A DNA stretch of 64,000 nt from Flavonifractor sp. An10 (GTDB lineage: Bacteria; Bacillota; Clostridia; Oscillospirales; Oscillospiraceae), in contig NZ_NFMB01000004.1 of NCBI RefSeq assembly GCF_002161215.1, positions 248,001-312,000 on the forward strand, written 5' to 3'. Positions within the stretch are counted from its first letter, which is position 1, and the number at the start of each line of letters is the position of its first letter. A program made the translations under genes and the position numbers. Positions 35,940-45,617 of this stretch are shown here, piece by piece. The notes under the pieces are model-generated. The model was given only the letters and a program-made list of their open reading frames with translations. It was not told where the DNA came from and ran no database searches.

Positions 35940-36986
35940 GGGAGGTTTCCTCTTCTGCGTTGACACGCTGCGCAGCCGGCTGAAAACTGCTGGGGTGCAG
36001 GCAGGACAGGCAGACCGCTGGAACCGGGACAGCCGCCGGCTGCGGGAGCTGGAGGCGGAGGTGCGTCTCTGCGCAAGCAGGTGTCCGAGAAGGATGAGGT
36101 GATTGAAGTCCTAAAAAAATCCGTCGGCATACTTTCCAGACCATAGAGGATAAATACCGGTACATCAAAGCCGGCCGCACGGGAGTCTCTGTGGGAAAGC
36201 TATGCCGTCTGCTGGAAATCCCCCGAAGCGGATACTATGCCTGGCGTACACGTGGGCAGAGCCGGTGTACACAACGCAATCAGGTGTAGCTGCGGGAACT
36301 GGTGCGTCTGCACGAGAAATATCCCGCGCTGGGGTTGGATGGTCTGTACCATATGGTCAAGCCCGCGTACCCCTGCTCGCGGGGGCGGGTGTACCGGCTG
36401 ATGAAGGCCGCCGGCATCCACTCCACGCGCAAGAAAGCCTGCAAGACCACCACAAACTCCCGCCATAGCCATCCCATCGCGCCTAATCTGCTGCATCGTC
36501 AATTTTCCTTTGAGCGGCCAAATCAGGCCTGGGCGGGCGACATTACCTACATCCCCACTGCCGAGGGCCGGCTGTATTTGGCCGTTGTCAAGGACTTATG
36601 TACTAAAAAGGCGGTAGGCTGTGCCTTTTCCAGCCGCATCGATACCCAGCTGACTCTGGCCGCGCTGGACATGGCCGTACGCCGTGAGCGGCCCGGCCCT
36701 GGGCTGATTTTTCACAGCGACCGGGGCGGCCAATATGCCGCCGCAGCCTTCCGTGACCGGCATGTCCCGCAAGGGCGACCCTTATGACAACGCCGTGGCC
36801 GAAAACTTTTTCAGCTGCCTGAAATGCGAGCTGGTTTACTTGCGGCGCTATGATTCCCGCCGCGCCGCTGCGGCTGATCTCTTCGCCTATATTGAGGCCT
36901 TTTACAACACCGTCCGCCCACATTCCGCCCTCGGTCGGCTCCCTCCCCGCGCTTTTGATCACCAGCTGCACACTTTTACCGCATGA
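35940..36986 (+). pseudogene. IS3-family (IS150-like) transposase, broken
   Basis: An OrfA remnant (RLRELEAEV...VIEVLKKSVGIL across frames) runs into an OrfB with stops and shifts: YRYIKAGRTGVSVGKLCRLLEIPRSGYYAW, then an in-frame stop near 36289. The core is RPNQAWAGDITYIPTAEGRLYLAVV (first Asp) with HSDRGGQYA; after a deletion GDPYDNAVAENFFSCLKCE carries the Glu. A second, smaller remnant of a close relative is at 60480-60720. Confidence 0.88.
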
Positions 36987-37125
36987 CTTGAGTAATTTTG
37001 AGTATGCCTGCGATTCTTTCCGTTTTTCTGCGTTTTTTCCTGTCTACTTTTTCGGGAAGGGCTCATCTGCCATTTTGTCAGCTTTGACAGACAGCGTCAA
37101 GAAGTTCGGCTGCCCGGTAAAGAGC

Positions 37126-37161
37126 AACGGAGCCCGCAGGCTTAAGCCTGCGGACTCCGTT
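37126..37161. repeat. 36-bp palindrome flanking IS1182, left copy
   Basis: A near-perfect inverted repeat centred on CTTAAG (arms AACGGAGCCCGCAGG / CCTGCGGACTCCGTT) directly abutting the left end of the IS1182 element. The right-hand copy differs at two positions. The hairpin form looks like a transcription terminator. Confidence 0.85.
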
Positions 37162-38729
37162 CAGCCTGTCGAGAAAGGCAGATTATGCATAAGGGATAAG
37201 CTGGGTTTCTGGCAAATAAGGGCCAGGCCAGGAAAAAAGCGGAGGGAGAAAACAACTTCTTCCACAACTAATTTGCCAGTTTTTTGAGATTCATGGCAAC
37301 AAATTTAAGCTTCACCCAGTTTGTTACCTGGGCCAAGCCTCTGTACTGGGTATAACGCATAGCGTGTTTTTCCTTGGCGTCGGCAAAGACCCGTTCAATA
37401 GTTTCTTTCCGCCGCTTGTACAGCTCCCGGTACTTCGGCGTATAGCGGGCATCGTCAGCCAATTCCTCATAGTCCTTCCAAATATGCCTGTGCATGGTTT
37501 TGACACAGTCTTTGGAATGGGTACACAAATGGCGTGTAGGACAATTGAGGCAGATGTTGGGATTACTCCTGTACTCCCGGTATCCGTCCCGGTTGGTGGT
37601 GCGGTAGGTCAGGACTTGGTATTCCGGGCAAATCACACAGTCATCGTGCTCATCATATACATACTTCCACCATTCGTGTCCGCCCTTCATGGTCTGAGGC
37701 CGCTTATATGCGGTGGACAGCACACGTCCATCTTCAAATACCTTCTTGCAGATGTGAGGCGTCTTGTAGGCGGAGTCGGCAACAATCGTCTCTGCTTCCG
37801 GAAAAGCTGCTGTCACACGGTCATAGACTACATCAAATGCCACACTGTCATGTACATTTCCGGGCGTAATGACTGTCTCCAGAATAAATCCATGTTTGTC
37901 GCAGGCCGTGTGGGCTTCATAGGCAAACTGCCGTTTGTGCTCTCCCTTTACAAATAAGCCGCTGTCCGGATCGGTTGCGCTCCGGGTCACCGTACGCAGC
38001 TTCTCCTTCTTCTGCCGGACCAGCCTCTTCTTGGAGGTATTGTCCCGGCGCTTCTTTGCCGGAGCCGGAGACTCGTCGTTGTCATCAAACGGCTTCTTTC
38101 CATGGGCCTGGCGGTCTGCATTTACCTCTTCCATCAGCTCCCTGGCGCACTGTTTGGAGGCCACAGGAACCTGGATCTTCACCTGTTTTTTCGTATTGGC
38201 ATTGGCCTTAATGTGCGTGCCGTCAATAAATACCGCCTTGGGTGAAAGGCAGCCCGCCTCCGCCGCTTCCCCAAAATCCAACGGAATCTGGTCTGCCGTC
38301 TCCTCTGTAAAGCGATGCCGGAAATTATAACTCACCATGGAAAAATGCGGCGTCTCTTCCTGCAAGCTATATCCCAGAAACCAGCGGTAATAAATACTGC
38401 CCCTTATCTCCTCCGCCGCCCGCCGCAGTGACGCCAACCCATACACATGCTGGATCAGTACCATTTTGAACAGCACCACTAGGTCTACGCTTGGTCTGCC
38501 ATTGTCCTCACAATACAATGGCTCCACCATTTCGTACACCCGGTTGAAATCCACTGCCTGATCGATTTTCCGAAGCAGATGATCTTGCGGTACCAGGCTG
38601 TCTATTCCTACTATCTCAACCGCATCTCGATCCATTTTCTCTCGTTCCAGCATCTTTCTCACCACCAGCTCTATTTTATCTCATTTATAGCAAAAAGCCC
38701 AGCTTTCGCTGGACTTTTTCGACAGCCTG
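37162..38729 (-). mobile_element. IS1182-family element between palindromes
   Basis: 1,568 bp. Terminal repeats CAGCCTGTCGAGAAAGGC and, inverted at the right, CAGGCTGTCGAAAAAGTC. Their core CCTGTCGA is shared with the other IS1182 copy in this window. Both ends abut copies of the same 36-bp palindrome, consistent with insertion at a terminator hairpin and its duplication. Confidence 0.85.
37268..38665 (-). CDS. IS1182-family transposase
   Basis: 465-residue DDE transposase: VGIDSLVPQDHLLRKIDQAVDF, CEDNGRPSVDLVVLFKMVLIQ, YRWFLGYSLQEETPHFSMVS, catalytic Asp in FIDGTHIKAN and VADSAYKT, Cys cluster CLNCPTRHLC, and Glu in TIERVFADAKEKHAMRY. Intact, so the element may be active. It is only distantly similar to the transposase at 9175. 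Confidence 0.95.
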   Translation of the reverse strand: MVRKMLEREKMDRDAVEIVGIDSLVPQDHLLRKIDQAVDFNRVYEMVEPLYCEDNGRPSVDLVVLFKMVLIQHVYGLASLRRAAEEIRGSIYYRWFLGYSLQEETPHFSMVSYNFRHRFTEETADQIPLDFGEAAEAGCLSPKAVFIDGTHIKANANTKKQVKIQVPVASKQCARELMEEVNADRQAHGKKPFDDNDESPAPAKKRRDNTSKKRLVRQKKEKLRTVTRSATDPDSGLFVKGEHKRQFAYEAHTACDKHGFILETVITPGNVHDSVAFDVVYDRVTAAFPEAETIVADSAYKTPHICKKVFEDGRVLSTAYKRPQTMKGGHEWWKYVYDEHDDCVICPEYQVLTYRTTNRDGYREYRSNPNICLNCPTRHLCTHSKDCVKTMHRHIWKDYEELADDARYTPKYRELYKRRKETIERVFADAKEKHAMRYTQYRGLAQVTNWVKLKFVAMNLKKLAN

Positions 38730-38765
38730 AACGGAGCCCGCAGCCTTAAGCCTGCGGGCTCCGTT
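38730..38765. repeat. 36-bp palindrome flanking IS1182, right copy (terminator)
   Basis: Same palindrome as at 37126-37161 with two base changes (CAGCC for CAGGC, GGGCTCC for GGACTCC). It lies 16 bp below the stop of the O-antigen-ligase-like gene and is probably its terminator. Confidence 0.85.
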
Positions 38766-38780
38766 GTTCCGCGTTCCCAG

Positions 38781-41264
38781 TCAGGACTGCGCCCATCCCA
38801 CAAAAGCCATCTCGTCCTCTGTAAGGGTGATCATCCCCATATTCTCCGCATTCCAGTCCTGGAGCATCTGATAGAGGCCGAGTACCCCCGCCCGATACTC
38901 CTGCGTATCCTGCTGATACTGCTGGAGCATCTGGAACACCGAGTGCCAGGTATCCGGATTTGCGGCCACATAATCGGCGTACTTCTCCAACATCTGAATG
39001 GCATCTGCCGGGCGGTCCATCTGGAAGTAATACTCCGCCAGATAGAGCGGGATGGTGTTGGAATCCACTCGGGACAGCTGGGCGGCGTAACCGTCCGCCT
39101 GGTGAATGATGTCCAGGTTGGACTCGTCCAGCGACTCCGCACTGTAGACGTAGGAGAGCATGTAGTCGGCCCATTCAAAGCGGTCAATGGCGATCGCGTC
39201 CTCCAGGGTATCAAAGGTGGGCGACTGATCCACCATCCTCCGGGCCTGCAGGTTGAGTCCGAGAAGTACCGCATAGGCGACCATCAGTGCGGCAAGGCCC
39301 ACCACCATCCATCCGCGGATCGTGTCCATGCTGGGGAGCAGGGGCAGCGTATCGCCGCAGCACAGGCTGATGAGCGCGAATACGCCGAGAGCCAAGATGA
39401 GATAGGAGTAGGAGGAGAACACAACCTCCGTGGCGGCGTGGCCCGCCATGAACACCAGGGCCGCGCCTAGGGCGGGGGCCAAGGGATGGCTGTTCTCGCC
39501 CTTCCGCCGCTCTTTCCAAATAGCCACAGCGGCGGTAGCAAGGACGCCCACAAAGAGGATCAGGCCGATCACGCCGGTCTCCGCCAGCGCCTGGATATAG
39601 TGGTTGTGGGCATATTTGGTCTCGTAGTAGAAGGACTGCACGCTGACGATGCCGTTCTCAAAGGCGCCCATGCCTAGGCCGATCACGGGACTGCGGAGGA
39701 ACAGCTTGATGCCGTCCTCAAAGAACACAGTGCGCTGGATGGCGTTCTGGTTGGCAAAGAGCCCCTGGAGCCGGTTGGCCATGAAGCCGGGCAGCAGCTT
39801 GTACCCCAGCTTCAGCTCCCCGGAGCCACCGTCTCCCTGATAGGTGACCGCCTCCACGGTGCCCCCCTCCGGGGCGGTGAAGTTGAAATAGACCACCAGA
39901 CTGTCCTCCGGGACGGTGAACGCGGCCCCGTCGGCATCGCCGTTGTAGAGCACTGTGCTGGTGTGCATCATGGTGTCCTGCCGGTTCTGGCTCTCAATCA
40001 TCACGGTAAGAGGGGCATCCGCCGTGACATCCAGGGTATAGGCGCCGGGCTCCGGGTAGGCCGACCGGCGGAGCCCGTCCCCAGCCGCCAGAGTCGCGCT
40101 ACCAGTGAGATTAAAGGCCAGCAGGATGAAGCCAGCCAGCAGGGCCAAAACCACCACAATCAGGAGTAGCACCGCCTTCCCCTGCTCACGGAGCTTGGCG
40201 GCTAGGCGTGCGCCGACGAACTCATCCACCACGCACAGAAGCACAGCGCCCGCAATGAGGCAGAGAAGGGGGATGGGCTGGAAGCCGCTCCACTCGTCCA
40301 GGGAAGTAATGGACACCAGCATGGCGGCCGCGACGGTGAGAATCAGGGTCTCCACCATCAGCAGGAGCAGGGAGGCCCGCCGCTCCCGGCGCTCTATAAT
40401 CAGGTACATCAGGAACGCCACCATAATCACGCCGCTGGCGCCCATGCTAAAGGCCAGGACGAAGGACATAGCATTAGCAAACAGACAGACCAGATGGAAC
40501 CGGCGCATGCCCTTCCGCTGCTCCGTGACGGCGAGGCCCAGGGAGAGTAGCACGCCAATGCCCACACAGCCGGCAAAGGTGTTAGGATTGGTGAAAATGG
40601 AGTTCATGCGGATGCCGGACTCCACCGGGATCAGATTGGCGTAGTCCTGGGAAAAGAGGCCGAGGAAGCCCAGGAAGGGCGTACTGAGCAGGCGGGTGGA
40701 GAGCAGATCAATGCTGAACAGGCCGGCCAGCGCCGCAGCACACTCCAGGATCCCGGCGATTCCCCGGCCCAGATCCGCGCCCTTCCCCCGGGCGAACGCC
40801 ACGAAAATCATAAACAGGGAGAAGGCGACCAGCATTTTCAGGAACTCAGACAGGGCAAACTTTCCGGAGACGGCGTAGAGCGTGGAAGTCCCGTTCATGA
40901 TCACCCACAGGCAGACCGCAGCCAGCGGGATGGTAAGGCGCTTGTGCAGGACCGGAAAGCGGACAAACATCCCGATTACGGCGGCGATGGTGACCACCAT
41001 CGCCACAACCTTGATGGTTGAGGCGGAGCTGAGGCATTGGATCAGGAAAAATACAATGATCAGCGCTGCAAACAGGCCGATCTGCTTCGGTGTCAGCGCC
41101 GGCAGGGAGACCAGCGTCTCCGGGACGGCCTTTGGGAGATGTACGGCCGGCGCGGGCTGCGCAGCCTGTTCGGCCGGCGCCGCCGGGGCGGCTGAGGCCG
41201 TGGCCGGGTTAGGGGCCGACGGTGCTGCGGCCGGCTTTCGGTTGCGGCGGTTCTTCTTGGACAT
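38781..41264 (-). CDS. O-antigen ligase/polymerase-like membrane protein with TPR-like tail
   Basis: 827 residues. An Ala/Pro-rich cytoplasmic N-terminus (about 1-50) is followed by ~12 TM helices. The Wzy/WaaL region has SGIRMNSIFTNPNTFAG, and the large periplasmic-type loop (about 390-490) precedes GLGMGAFENGIVSVQSFYYETKYAHNHYIQALAETGVIGL, the ligase H-motif. The C-terminal ~170 residues (ADGYAAQLSRVDSNTIPLYLAEYYFQMD) are helical, TPR-like. It probably polymerises or transfers lipid-linked glycan at the cell surface, possibly onto the S-layer. It follows the sugar transferase gene by 15 bp. Confidence 0.88.
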   Translation of the reverse strand: MSKKNRRNRKPAAAPSAPNPATASAAPAAPAEQAAQPAPAVHLPKAVPETLVSLPALTPKQIGLFAALIIVFFLIQCLSSASTIKVVAMVVTIAAVIGMFVRFPVLHKRLTIPLAAVCLWVIMNGTSTLYAVSGKFALSEFLKMLVAFSLFMIFVAFARGKGADLGRGIAGILECAAALAGLFSIDLLSTRLLSTPFLGFLGLFSQDYANLIPVESGIRMNSIFTNPNTFAGCVGIGVLLSLGLAVTEQRKGMRRFHLVCLFANAMSFVLAFSMGASGVIMVAFLMYLIIERRERRASLLLLMVETLILTVAAAMLVSITSLDEWSGFQPIPLLCLIAGAVLLCVVDEFVGARLAAKLREQGKAVLLLIVVVLALLAGFILLAFNLTGSATLAAGDGLRRSAYPEPGAYTLDVTADAPLTVMIESQNRQDTMMHTSTVLYNGDADGAAFTVPEDSLVVYFNFTAPEGGTVEAVTYQGDGGSGELKLGYKLLPGFMANRLQGLFANQNAIQRTVFFEDGIKLFLRSPVIGLGMGAFENGIVSVQSFYYETKYAHNHYIQALAETGVIGLILFVGVLATAAVAIWKERRKGENSHPLAPALGAALVFMAGHAATEVVFSSYSYLILALGVFALISLCCGDTLPLLPSMDTIRGWMVVGLAALMVAYAVLLGLNLQARRMVDQSPTFDTLEDAIAIDRFEWADYMLSYVYSAESLDESNLDIIHQADGYAAQLSRVDSNTIPLYLAEYYFQMDRPADAIQMLEKYADYVAANPDTWHSVFQMLQQYQQDTQEYRAGVLGLYQMLQDWNAENMGMITLTEDEMAFVGWAQS

Positions 41265-41279
41265 AGGTTTCCCTCCAGG

Positions 41280-42662
41280 TCAATGCAGTTTTTCTTGGTT
41301 GATAATCCCCCGGAACAGGGTCATAAATAGGATTTTTATATCAAACAGCAAGGTCCAGTTTTCAATATAAAAAATATCATGGCGGATGCGGTCCTCAATG
41401 GAGGTGTCCCCACGCAGCCCATTGACCTGAGCCCAGCCGGTGATGCCGGGGCGCACCTGGTGTTTTACCATGTAGAGAGGGACTTCCTCCTTGAACTGCT
41501 CCACATAGTAGGGCACCTCCGGGCGTGGCCCCACCAGGCTCATGTCCCCCTTCAGAACATTGAAAAACTGCGGGAGCTCATCAATGGAGCACTTCCGGAT
41601 AAAGGCCCCGAACGCGGTCTTGCGGTCGTCGTGTACCCGGCTCCAGCCGGTGTCCTGGCTGGCGTTGACCCGCATGGAGCGGAACTTGTACATGTTGAAT
41701 TTCTTCTTGTTCCGCCCCACCCGCACCTGCTTGAAGATCACCGGGCCGGGGGATGAGAGCTTCACCCCGATGGCGGCAAACAGCATGATGGGGGAGGACA
41801 GCACGATCAGGACCAGGGAGCCGCAGATGTCCATCAGCCGCTTGGCAAAGGCGTTCATCCAGTTGTCCAGCGGGATCCGCCGGATGTTCATCAGCGGGAT
41901 GCCGTCGATGTCATCAAACTGGGGGTTGGATGGCATGTATTCGGCGTAGAAGGGGATGATGGACAGCTTGACCCCCGCCTTTTCGCACGCCTCGATGATG
42001 GACGGGGTCGCCTGGAACTCCTCTGCCGGGAGGGCGGCCACCACCTCGTCCGGGTGCCGGCGCTCCAGCACATGGCCCAGCGCTTCCACACTGCCGTAGT
42101 AGGTCAGGCCGGGAAAGACGGAGTGGCTGGCCACATAGCCGTCCACCTGATAGCCCAGCTCACGGTCGGACTGCACGGTCTCCCAGTACCGGCGCGCCAT
42201 CATGCTGTCCCCCACCAGGATCACGTGCTTTTGATTGTACCCCTGCTGGCGGTAGTAGCGCAGCAGGCTTCGCAGGATAAACCGCTTGCACGCAAACCCC
42301 AGCAGCGAGAGAAAGTAAAAGATAAAAAGGGTGCCGCGGGAAAAGTGCATCTCCTTGAACAGGAACAGGAAAGTCTGTAGCAGGACGAAGTCCAGGGAGC
42401 AGGCCCAGAACAGGCGGCCCAGCTCCTGGTAGAGCCGCTTCTTTCGGAAGGACTCATACAGGCCGAAGGCGGCGAAGGTGACCAGGTAGACCGGCACCAG
42501 GGCCGCCGTCAAAATCATGTAGTGGCTGAATGGGACGTTGATAATACCGTCCCGCAGGACGAAAAAGCGGATCACAAAGGACATGGGCATCGCAAGCAGC
42601 AGGATCAGTCCGTCCAACAGGATGTTGAGGTAGTTCAGCATCCGTTGATTTTCCTTGATCAT
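41280..42662 (-). CDS. Polyprenyl-phosphate sugar phosphotransferase
   Basis: 460 residues. Four to five N-terminal TM helices and a CoA-binding-like Rossmann domain (HVILVGDSMMARRY) precede the bacterial sugar transferase domain: KRLMDICGSLVLIVLSSPIM, SPGPVIFKQVRVGRNKKKFNMYKFRSMR, RKCSIDELPQFFNVLKGDMSLVGPRPEVP and RPGITGWAQVNG. It loads the first sugar-phosphate on undecaprenyl phosphate (WcaJ/WbaP class). Head of a two-gene operon with the ligase/polymerase-like protein. Confidence 0.94.
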   Translation of the reverse strand: MIKENQRMLNYLNILLDGLILLLAMPMSFVIRFFVLRDGIINVPFSHYMILTAALVPVYLVTFAAFGLYESFRKKRLYQELGRLFWACSLDFVLLQTFLFLFKEMHFSRGTLFIFYFLSLLGFACKRFILRSLLRYYRQQGYNQKHVILVGDSMMARRYWETVQSDRELGYQVDGYVASHSVFPGLTYYGSVEALGHVLERRHPDEVVAALPAEEFQATPSIIEACEKAGVKLSIIPFYAEYMPSNPQFDDIDGIPLMNIRRIPLDNWMNAFAKRLMDICGSLVLIVLSSPIMLFAAIGVKLSSPGPVIFKQVRVGRNKKKFNMYKFRSMRVNASQDTGWSRVHDDRKTAFGAFIRKCSIDELPQFFNVLKGDMSLVGPRPEVPYYVEQFKEEVPLYMVKHQVRPGITGWAQVNGLRGDTSIEDRIRHDIFYIENWTLLFDIKILFMTLFRGIINQEKLH

Positions 42663-42854
42663 CCGGCGAACACCCTTTCCGACAATTTAACACTTTATTT
42701 TACTTCGGATTTAGCTATCTGTCAAACCACAACAGCTGGAGTTTTCACAAATTTTTCGCATTTCATCCCGGCTGGATCCGGCGTTTTTCTGCACCAATGA
42801 CAGATGGGACTCTGCCGCAGGATGTTCTCTTCCGCCCCAGCCGCAGGCGCACAA

Positions 42855-42890
42855 AAATTGCAGGGGACTGCCGTAATGACAGCCCCCTGC
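42855..42890 (-). terminator. Terminator after bactofilin gene
   Basis: Stem GCAGGGGACTG / CAGCCCCCTGC (one mismatch) with a 9-base loop and AATTTTTG following on the minus strand, 53 bp below the bactofilin stop. Confidence 0.75.
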
Positions 42891-42942
42891 GGCTTCTACT
42901 GAAAAAGATTTCACGAGATCTACTGATAGCAGGTGCTTTCCA

Positions 42943-43554
42943 TCAGATTTCGGCGGTTTTTTCAAGATAATCTTCTGTTTCAGGCTCTAAATCCGCTCCC
43001 TCAACACCTTTTTCTTGAGCCCCGACGGTATAATTCTGGCCGAACTGTAGCTCCGGCAGCTGTTCCCGCTGGCTTTGCACCGTCTTATCCTGCTTTTTTG
43101 CCATAACAGCATGTCCATTGAACTGTCCGCCGTCTTCAACGACTAGGGCGGCCGTTTCAATATCGCCTTCAAGGTACCCCGTCTTTTCCAAATAGAGACG
43201 CTCTTTTGCCGTCACGTTTCCCGCGATCTTTCCAAAGACGCGGATCACATTTGCCGTTACCGGCCCTTTTACCATACCGGAGGCCGCGACCGTGAGGGTG
43301 CCGTCCAAAACGACCTCGCCCTCGATCGTCCCCTCCACCTTGACGACCCCATTCCCCCGCAGGGCGCCATTGACGGTCATTCCCCTGCTGATCACCGTTT
43401 GCGCCGATTGCGGATGAGGGGGCATAGATTGCTGTACCTGCGTTTTTTCCATGGGCTCTTCCCTCTCGTCCATAAATTCTTCGCCCCCGCCAGGTTCCGT
43501 TACGAATTCATTCAGCCCATCCTTAAATGATTTGAAAAGACTCAATTTGCTCAC
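42943..43554 (-). CDS. Bactofilin (polymer-forming cytoskeletal protein)
   Basis: 203 residues from a GTG at 43554 (VSKLSLFKSFKDGLNEF). The central beta-helical bactofilin domain shows repeated short strands: TVISRGMTVNGALRGNGVVKVEGTIEGEV, LTVAASGMVKGPVTANVIRVFGKIAGNV, ERLYLEKTGYLEGDIETAALVVEDGGQFNGH. The tails are disordered, the C-terminal one acidic. Bactofilins form filaments at the membrane and organise wall enzymes. It sits alone between surface polysaccharide genes. The frame extends to 43623, but without a better start. Confidence 0.88.
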   Translation of the reverse strand: MSKLSLFKSFKDGLNEFVTEPGGGEEFMDEREEPMEKTQVQQSMPPHPQSAQTVISRGMTVNGALRGNGVVKVEGTIEGEVVLDGTLTVAASGMVKGPVTANVIRVFGKIAGNVTAKERLYLEKTGYLEGDIETAALVVEDGGQFNGHAVMAKKQDKTVQSQREQLPELQFGQNYTVGAQEKGVEGADLEPETEDYLEKTAEI

Positions 43555-43787
43555 CCCAGTCCTGTGATTGCTGCAATACCTCCGCATGTCGAATGCGGCG
43601 TACAACAGCTGATATCCACCCATATTTTATACAAAAGTGATCACTTCTTCAAGTGAAAATCGAAAAATATGAAGCTGCACCTGCTTTTTGGCGCAGCAGA
43701 TCTCTACCCGGCCAGTGTCTCAGTGAGAACTTTGGGCGGGATCCCCCCGTGCCGCAGATCCCCTCCCGCCCGCGCAGCCGAGGAGAG

Positions 43788-44068
43788 ATGTCAAATGGCA
43801 CCGTGACAGCAAATTATCAGCTCCGCCAGCGGGAACCCCGGGACAATTTCCTGCGGACGGACTTCAACCAGGACTTGGCCAGGATTAACGCCGCCTGGCG
43901 CGGCTTCCAAGGCGGTTTTCTGCTCATGCACTCGTTGGGCACTTTTCCCTGCATGGTGCCGGGGCCGTTTACCAGATCACCGTCATGGAAACCGTTTTCT
44001 TGATAGGGGCCGGTGGAATCCTTCTCAACGCGTCGGAGCCCCCGTACATTTACCACGCTTTGATCTGA
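43788..44068 (+). pseudogene. Decayed copy of the short tail-fibre-like gene
   Basis: Homologous to the genes at 45618 and 53353. The N-terminal MSNGTVTANYQLRQ / RDNFLRTDFNQDLARINAAW matches their MATYTANYQLHQW block. About 45 residues are missing, then after a frame change the C-terminal block returns as GAVYQITVMETVFLIGAGGILLNASE ending YIYHALI. A one-base loss near the start moves the start to an upstream ATG. The conserved leader (GTGCCGCAGATCCC) is still present upstream. Confidence 0.8.
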
Positions 44069-44235
44069 CAAAAAAGAGTTTCCGGGCATATGTGCGGGGA
44101 ACGCCCGGCAGGAAATGCGCCGGACTCAGAAAGGCGGGATGAGACCGAGAAGCTGGGCCGCTTCTTTGAGCGCACGAACCAGTGAATCCAGCACAGGTCT
44201 GGAGCTAATCGCCATGACATCTTCGCAACAATCCG

Positions 44236-44287
44236 TAATATATGAAAAAAATATGAGCCATTGGAATCAGCAGATGATTCCAATGGC
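44236..44287 (-). terminator. Terminator of the glycosyltransferase gene
   Basis: Perfect 13-bp stem GCCATTGGAATCA with 5-base loop, followed on the minus strand by ATATTTTTTTCA; 18 bp below the stop codon. Confidence 0.85.
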
Positions 44288-44305
44288 CCATTATGATAGA
44301 TGCGC

Positions 44306-45445
44306 TTAGACGGAAACCGGCTCCCGCATGGGCACCCCCAGCGGAATAAGGCGGTTATACTGATCCAAAATCTGCGGCAGCACGGTCTCCAGGGAATAGG
44401 GCCGCATGGCATCCTGTCCGGCCTTTGCCAGCCGCCCGGCCAGCTCCGGCTCCTCGATCAGGCGCATAATCTGCTGGGCACATTTGTTGTCATCGCCAAA
44501 GGGGAACAGCAGCCCGGTCTGCTCGGAGCGGACAAGGTCGCGGTTTCCTTTTACATCGGTGGCGACCACCGGCAGGCCGCAGTACATGGCCTCCATGATG
44601 TTAAAGGGCAATCCCTCGCTCCGGCTGGAGGAGACGGCGCAGTCCGCCGCCGCATACCAGGGGTTCATGTCGGCAATTTGCCCGGGAAATACCACGCGGC
44701 GGCTCACCTCCAGATTTTCCGCGTAGTCCTTGCACTCGTCCAGGAGCCCCCCGCGCCCCGGGAGCAGAAGGCCGACGTTGTCCGGCAGCTTGGAGAGAGC
44801 CCGAATCAATACCTTTTGTGATTTCCGCTTAGAAAATTCCGCCGCGTAAATAAGAAGAAACGCATCCGGGCCAAATCCCAGGGAAGCGCGGATGTGGCGG
44901 CGCTCTTCCTCCGAGACCGGGGTGAAGCGGCTGAAATCCACGCCGACGCCGGGGATCTTCGCGATCCGGCGGCCCAGCTTATGGGCGCGGGCATATTGGT
45001 CATCCCAGCTGTTCATGGTCAGGAGGAGATCCGTCACCGGCGCGGCCAGCGCCTCCGCCCCACCCAGCAGGACTTGATCCTTCCCGGGGCTCCCGTCCAC
45101 AAACAGATAGCCGTGAACTGTGCAGACCACCTTCGGGCGGCGCCACATACCGCGCACCGCCATGCGGGTGAAGAAGGAAGCCAGGGAGGTATGGCAGCTC
45201 ACCAGCTCATAGCGCCGGGAATGGATCAGCCGCCGGAGCCGGAGCATCGCATTCGCGTTCTGAATAGAGGCCATGCTCTTTTCAAAGGGGATATGTATGA
45301 CGTGATCCGCCTCCGGGATTGCCATGGCGCTCCCGCCGCAGGCCACGTCCACCTGCCACCCGCGCCTCTTGAACTCCCGCAGGTACGGGCGGTGGAAGTT
45401 GACAATATGGGAGTATGTAGAGGCCGTAAAAAGGACTCGGCGCAT
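44306..45445 (-). CDS. Family 4 glycosyltransferase
   Basis: 379 residues, GT-B fold. It begins RRVLFTASTYSHIVNFHRPYL and has the acceptor-side HTSLASFFTR and HGYLF. The GT4 nucleotide-sugar region is IPGVGVDFSRF, LLIYAAEFSKRKSQK, FPGQIADMNPWYAAADCAVSSSRSEGLPFNIMEAMYCGLPVVATDVKGN, with the E-x7-E motif. Cytosolic, probably adds a sugar to the lipid-linked glycan begun by the transferase at 41280. Confidence 0.92.
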   Translation of the reverse strand: MRRVLFTASTYSHIVNFHRPYLREFKRRGWQVDVACGGSAMAIPEADHVIHIPFEKSMASIQNANAMLRLRRLIHSRRYELVSCHTSLASFFTRMAVRGMWRRPKVVCTVHGYLFVDGSPGKDQVLLGGAEALAAPVTDLLLTMNSWDDQYARAHKLGRRIAKIPGVGVDFSRFTPVSEEERRHIRASLGFGPDAFLLIYAAEFSKRKSQKVLIRALSKLPDNVGLLLPGRGGLLDECKDYAENLEVSRRVVFPGQIADMNPWYAAADCAVSSSRSEGLPFNIMEAMYCGLPVVATDVKGNRDLVRSEQTGLLFPFGDDNKCAQQIMRLIEEPELAGRLAKAGQDAMRPYSLETVLPQILDQYNRLIPLGVPMREPVSV

Positions 45446-45580
45446 ACGGAACGCTCCTTCTCAGAGGGAATGGGGATTTTCGGATGTCTTTACAGGCATT
45501 ATAACACAATATCCAGGCCGCGTCCACGGCAATGTATGGCCGGTCTGGCAGTTTCCCCGCCGCGTTCCCCCGTGCCGCAG

Positions 45581-45612
45581 ATCCCTCCCCGCGGAAACAG
45601 CCGAGGAGGGAT
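45581..45612 (+). promoter_or_regulatory. Leader hairpin covering the ribosome site
   Basis: ATCCCTCC at 45581 is exactly complementary to GGAGGGAT at 45605, which contains the Shine-Dalgarno sequence 6 bases before the ATG at 45618. Extra pairing of CGCGG with CCG strengthens the stem. The same arrangement stands before the second intact copy (53316-53347) and, in changed form, before the decayed copy. Confidence 0.65.
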
Positions 45613-45617
45613 GCCAA

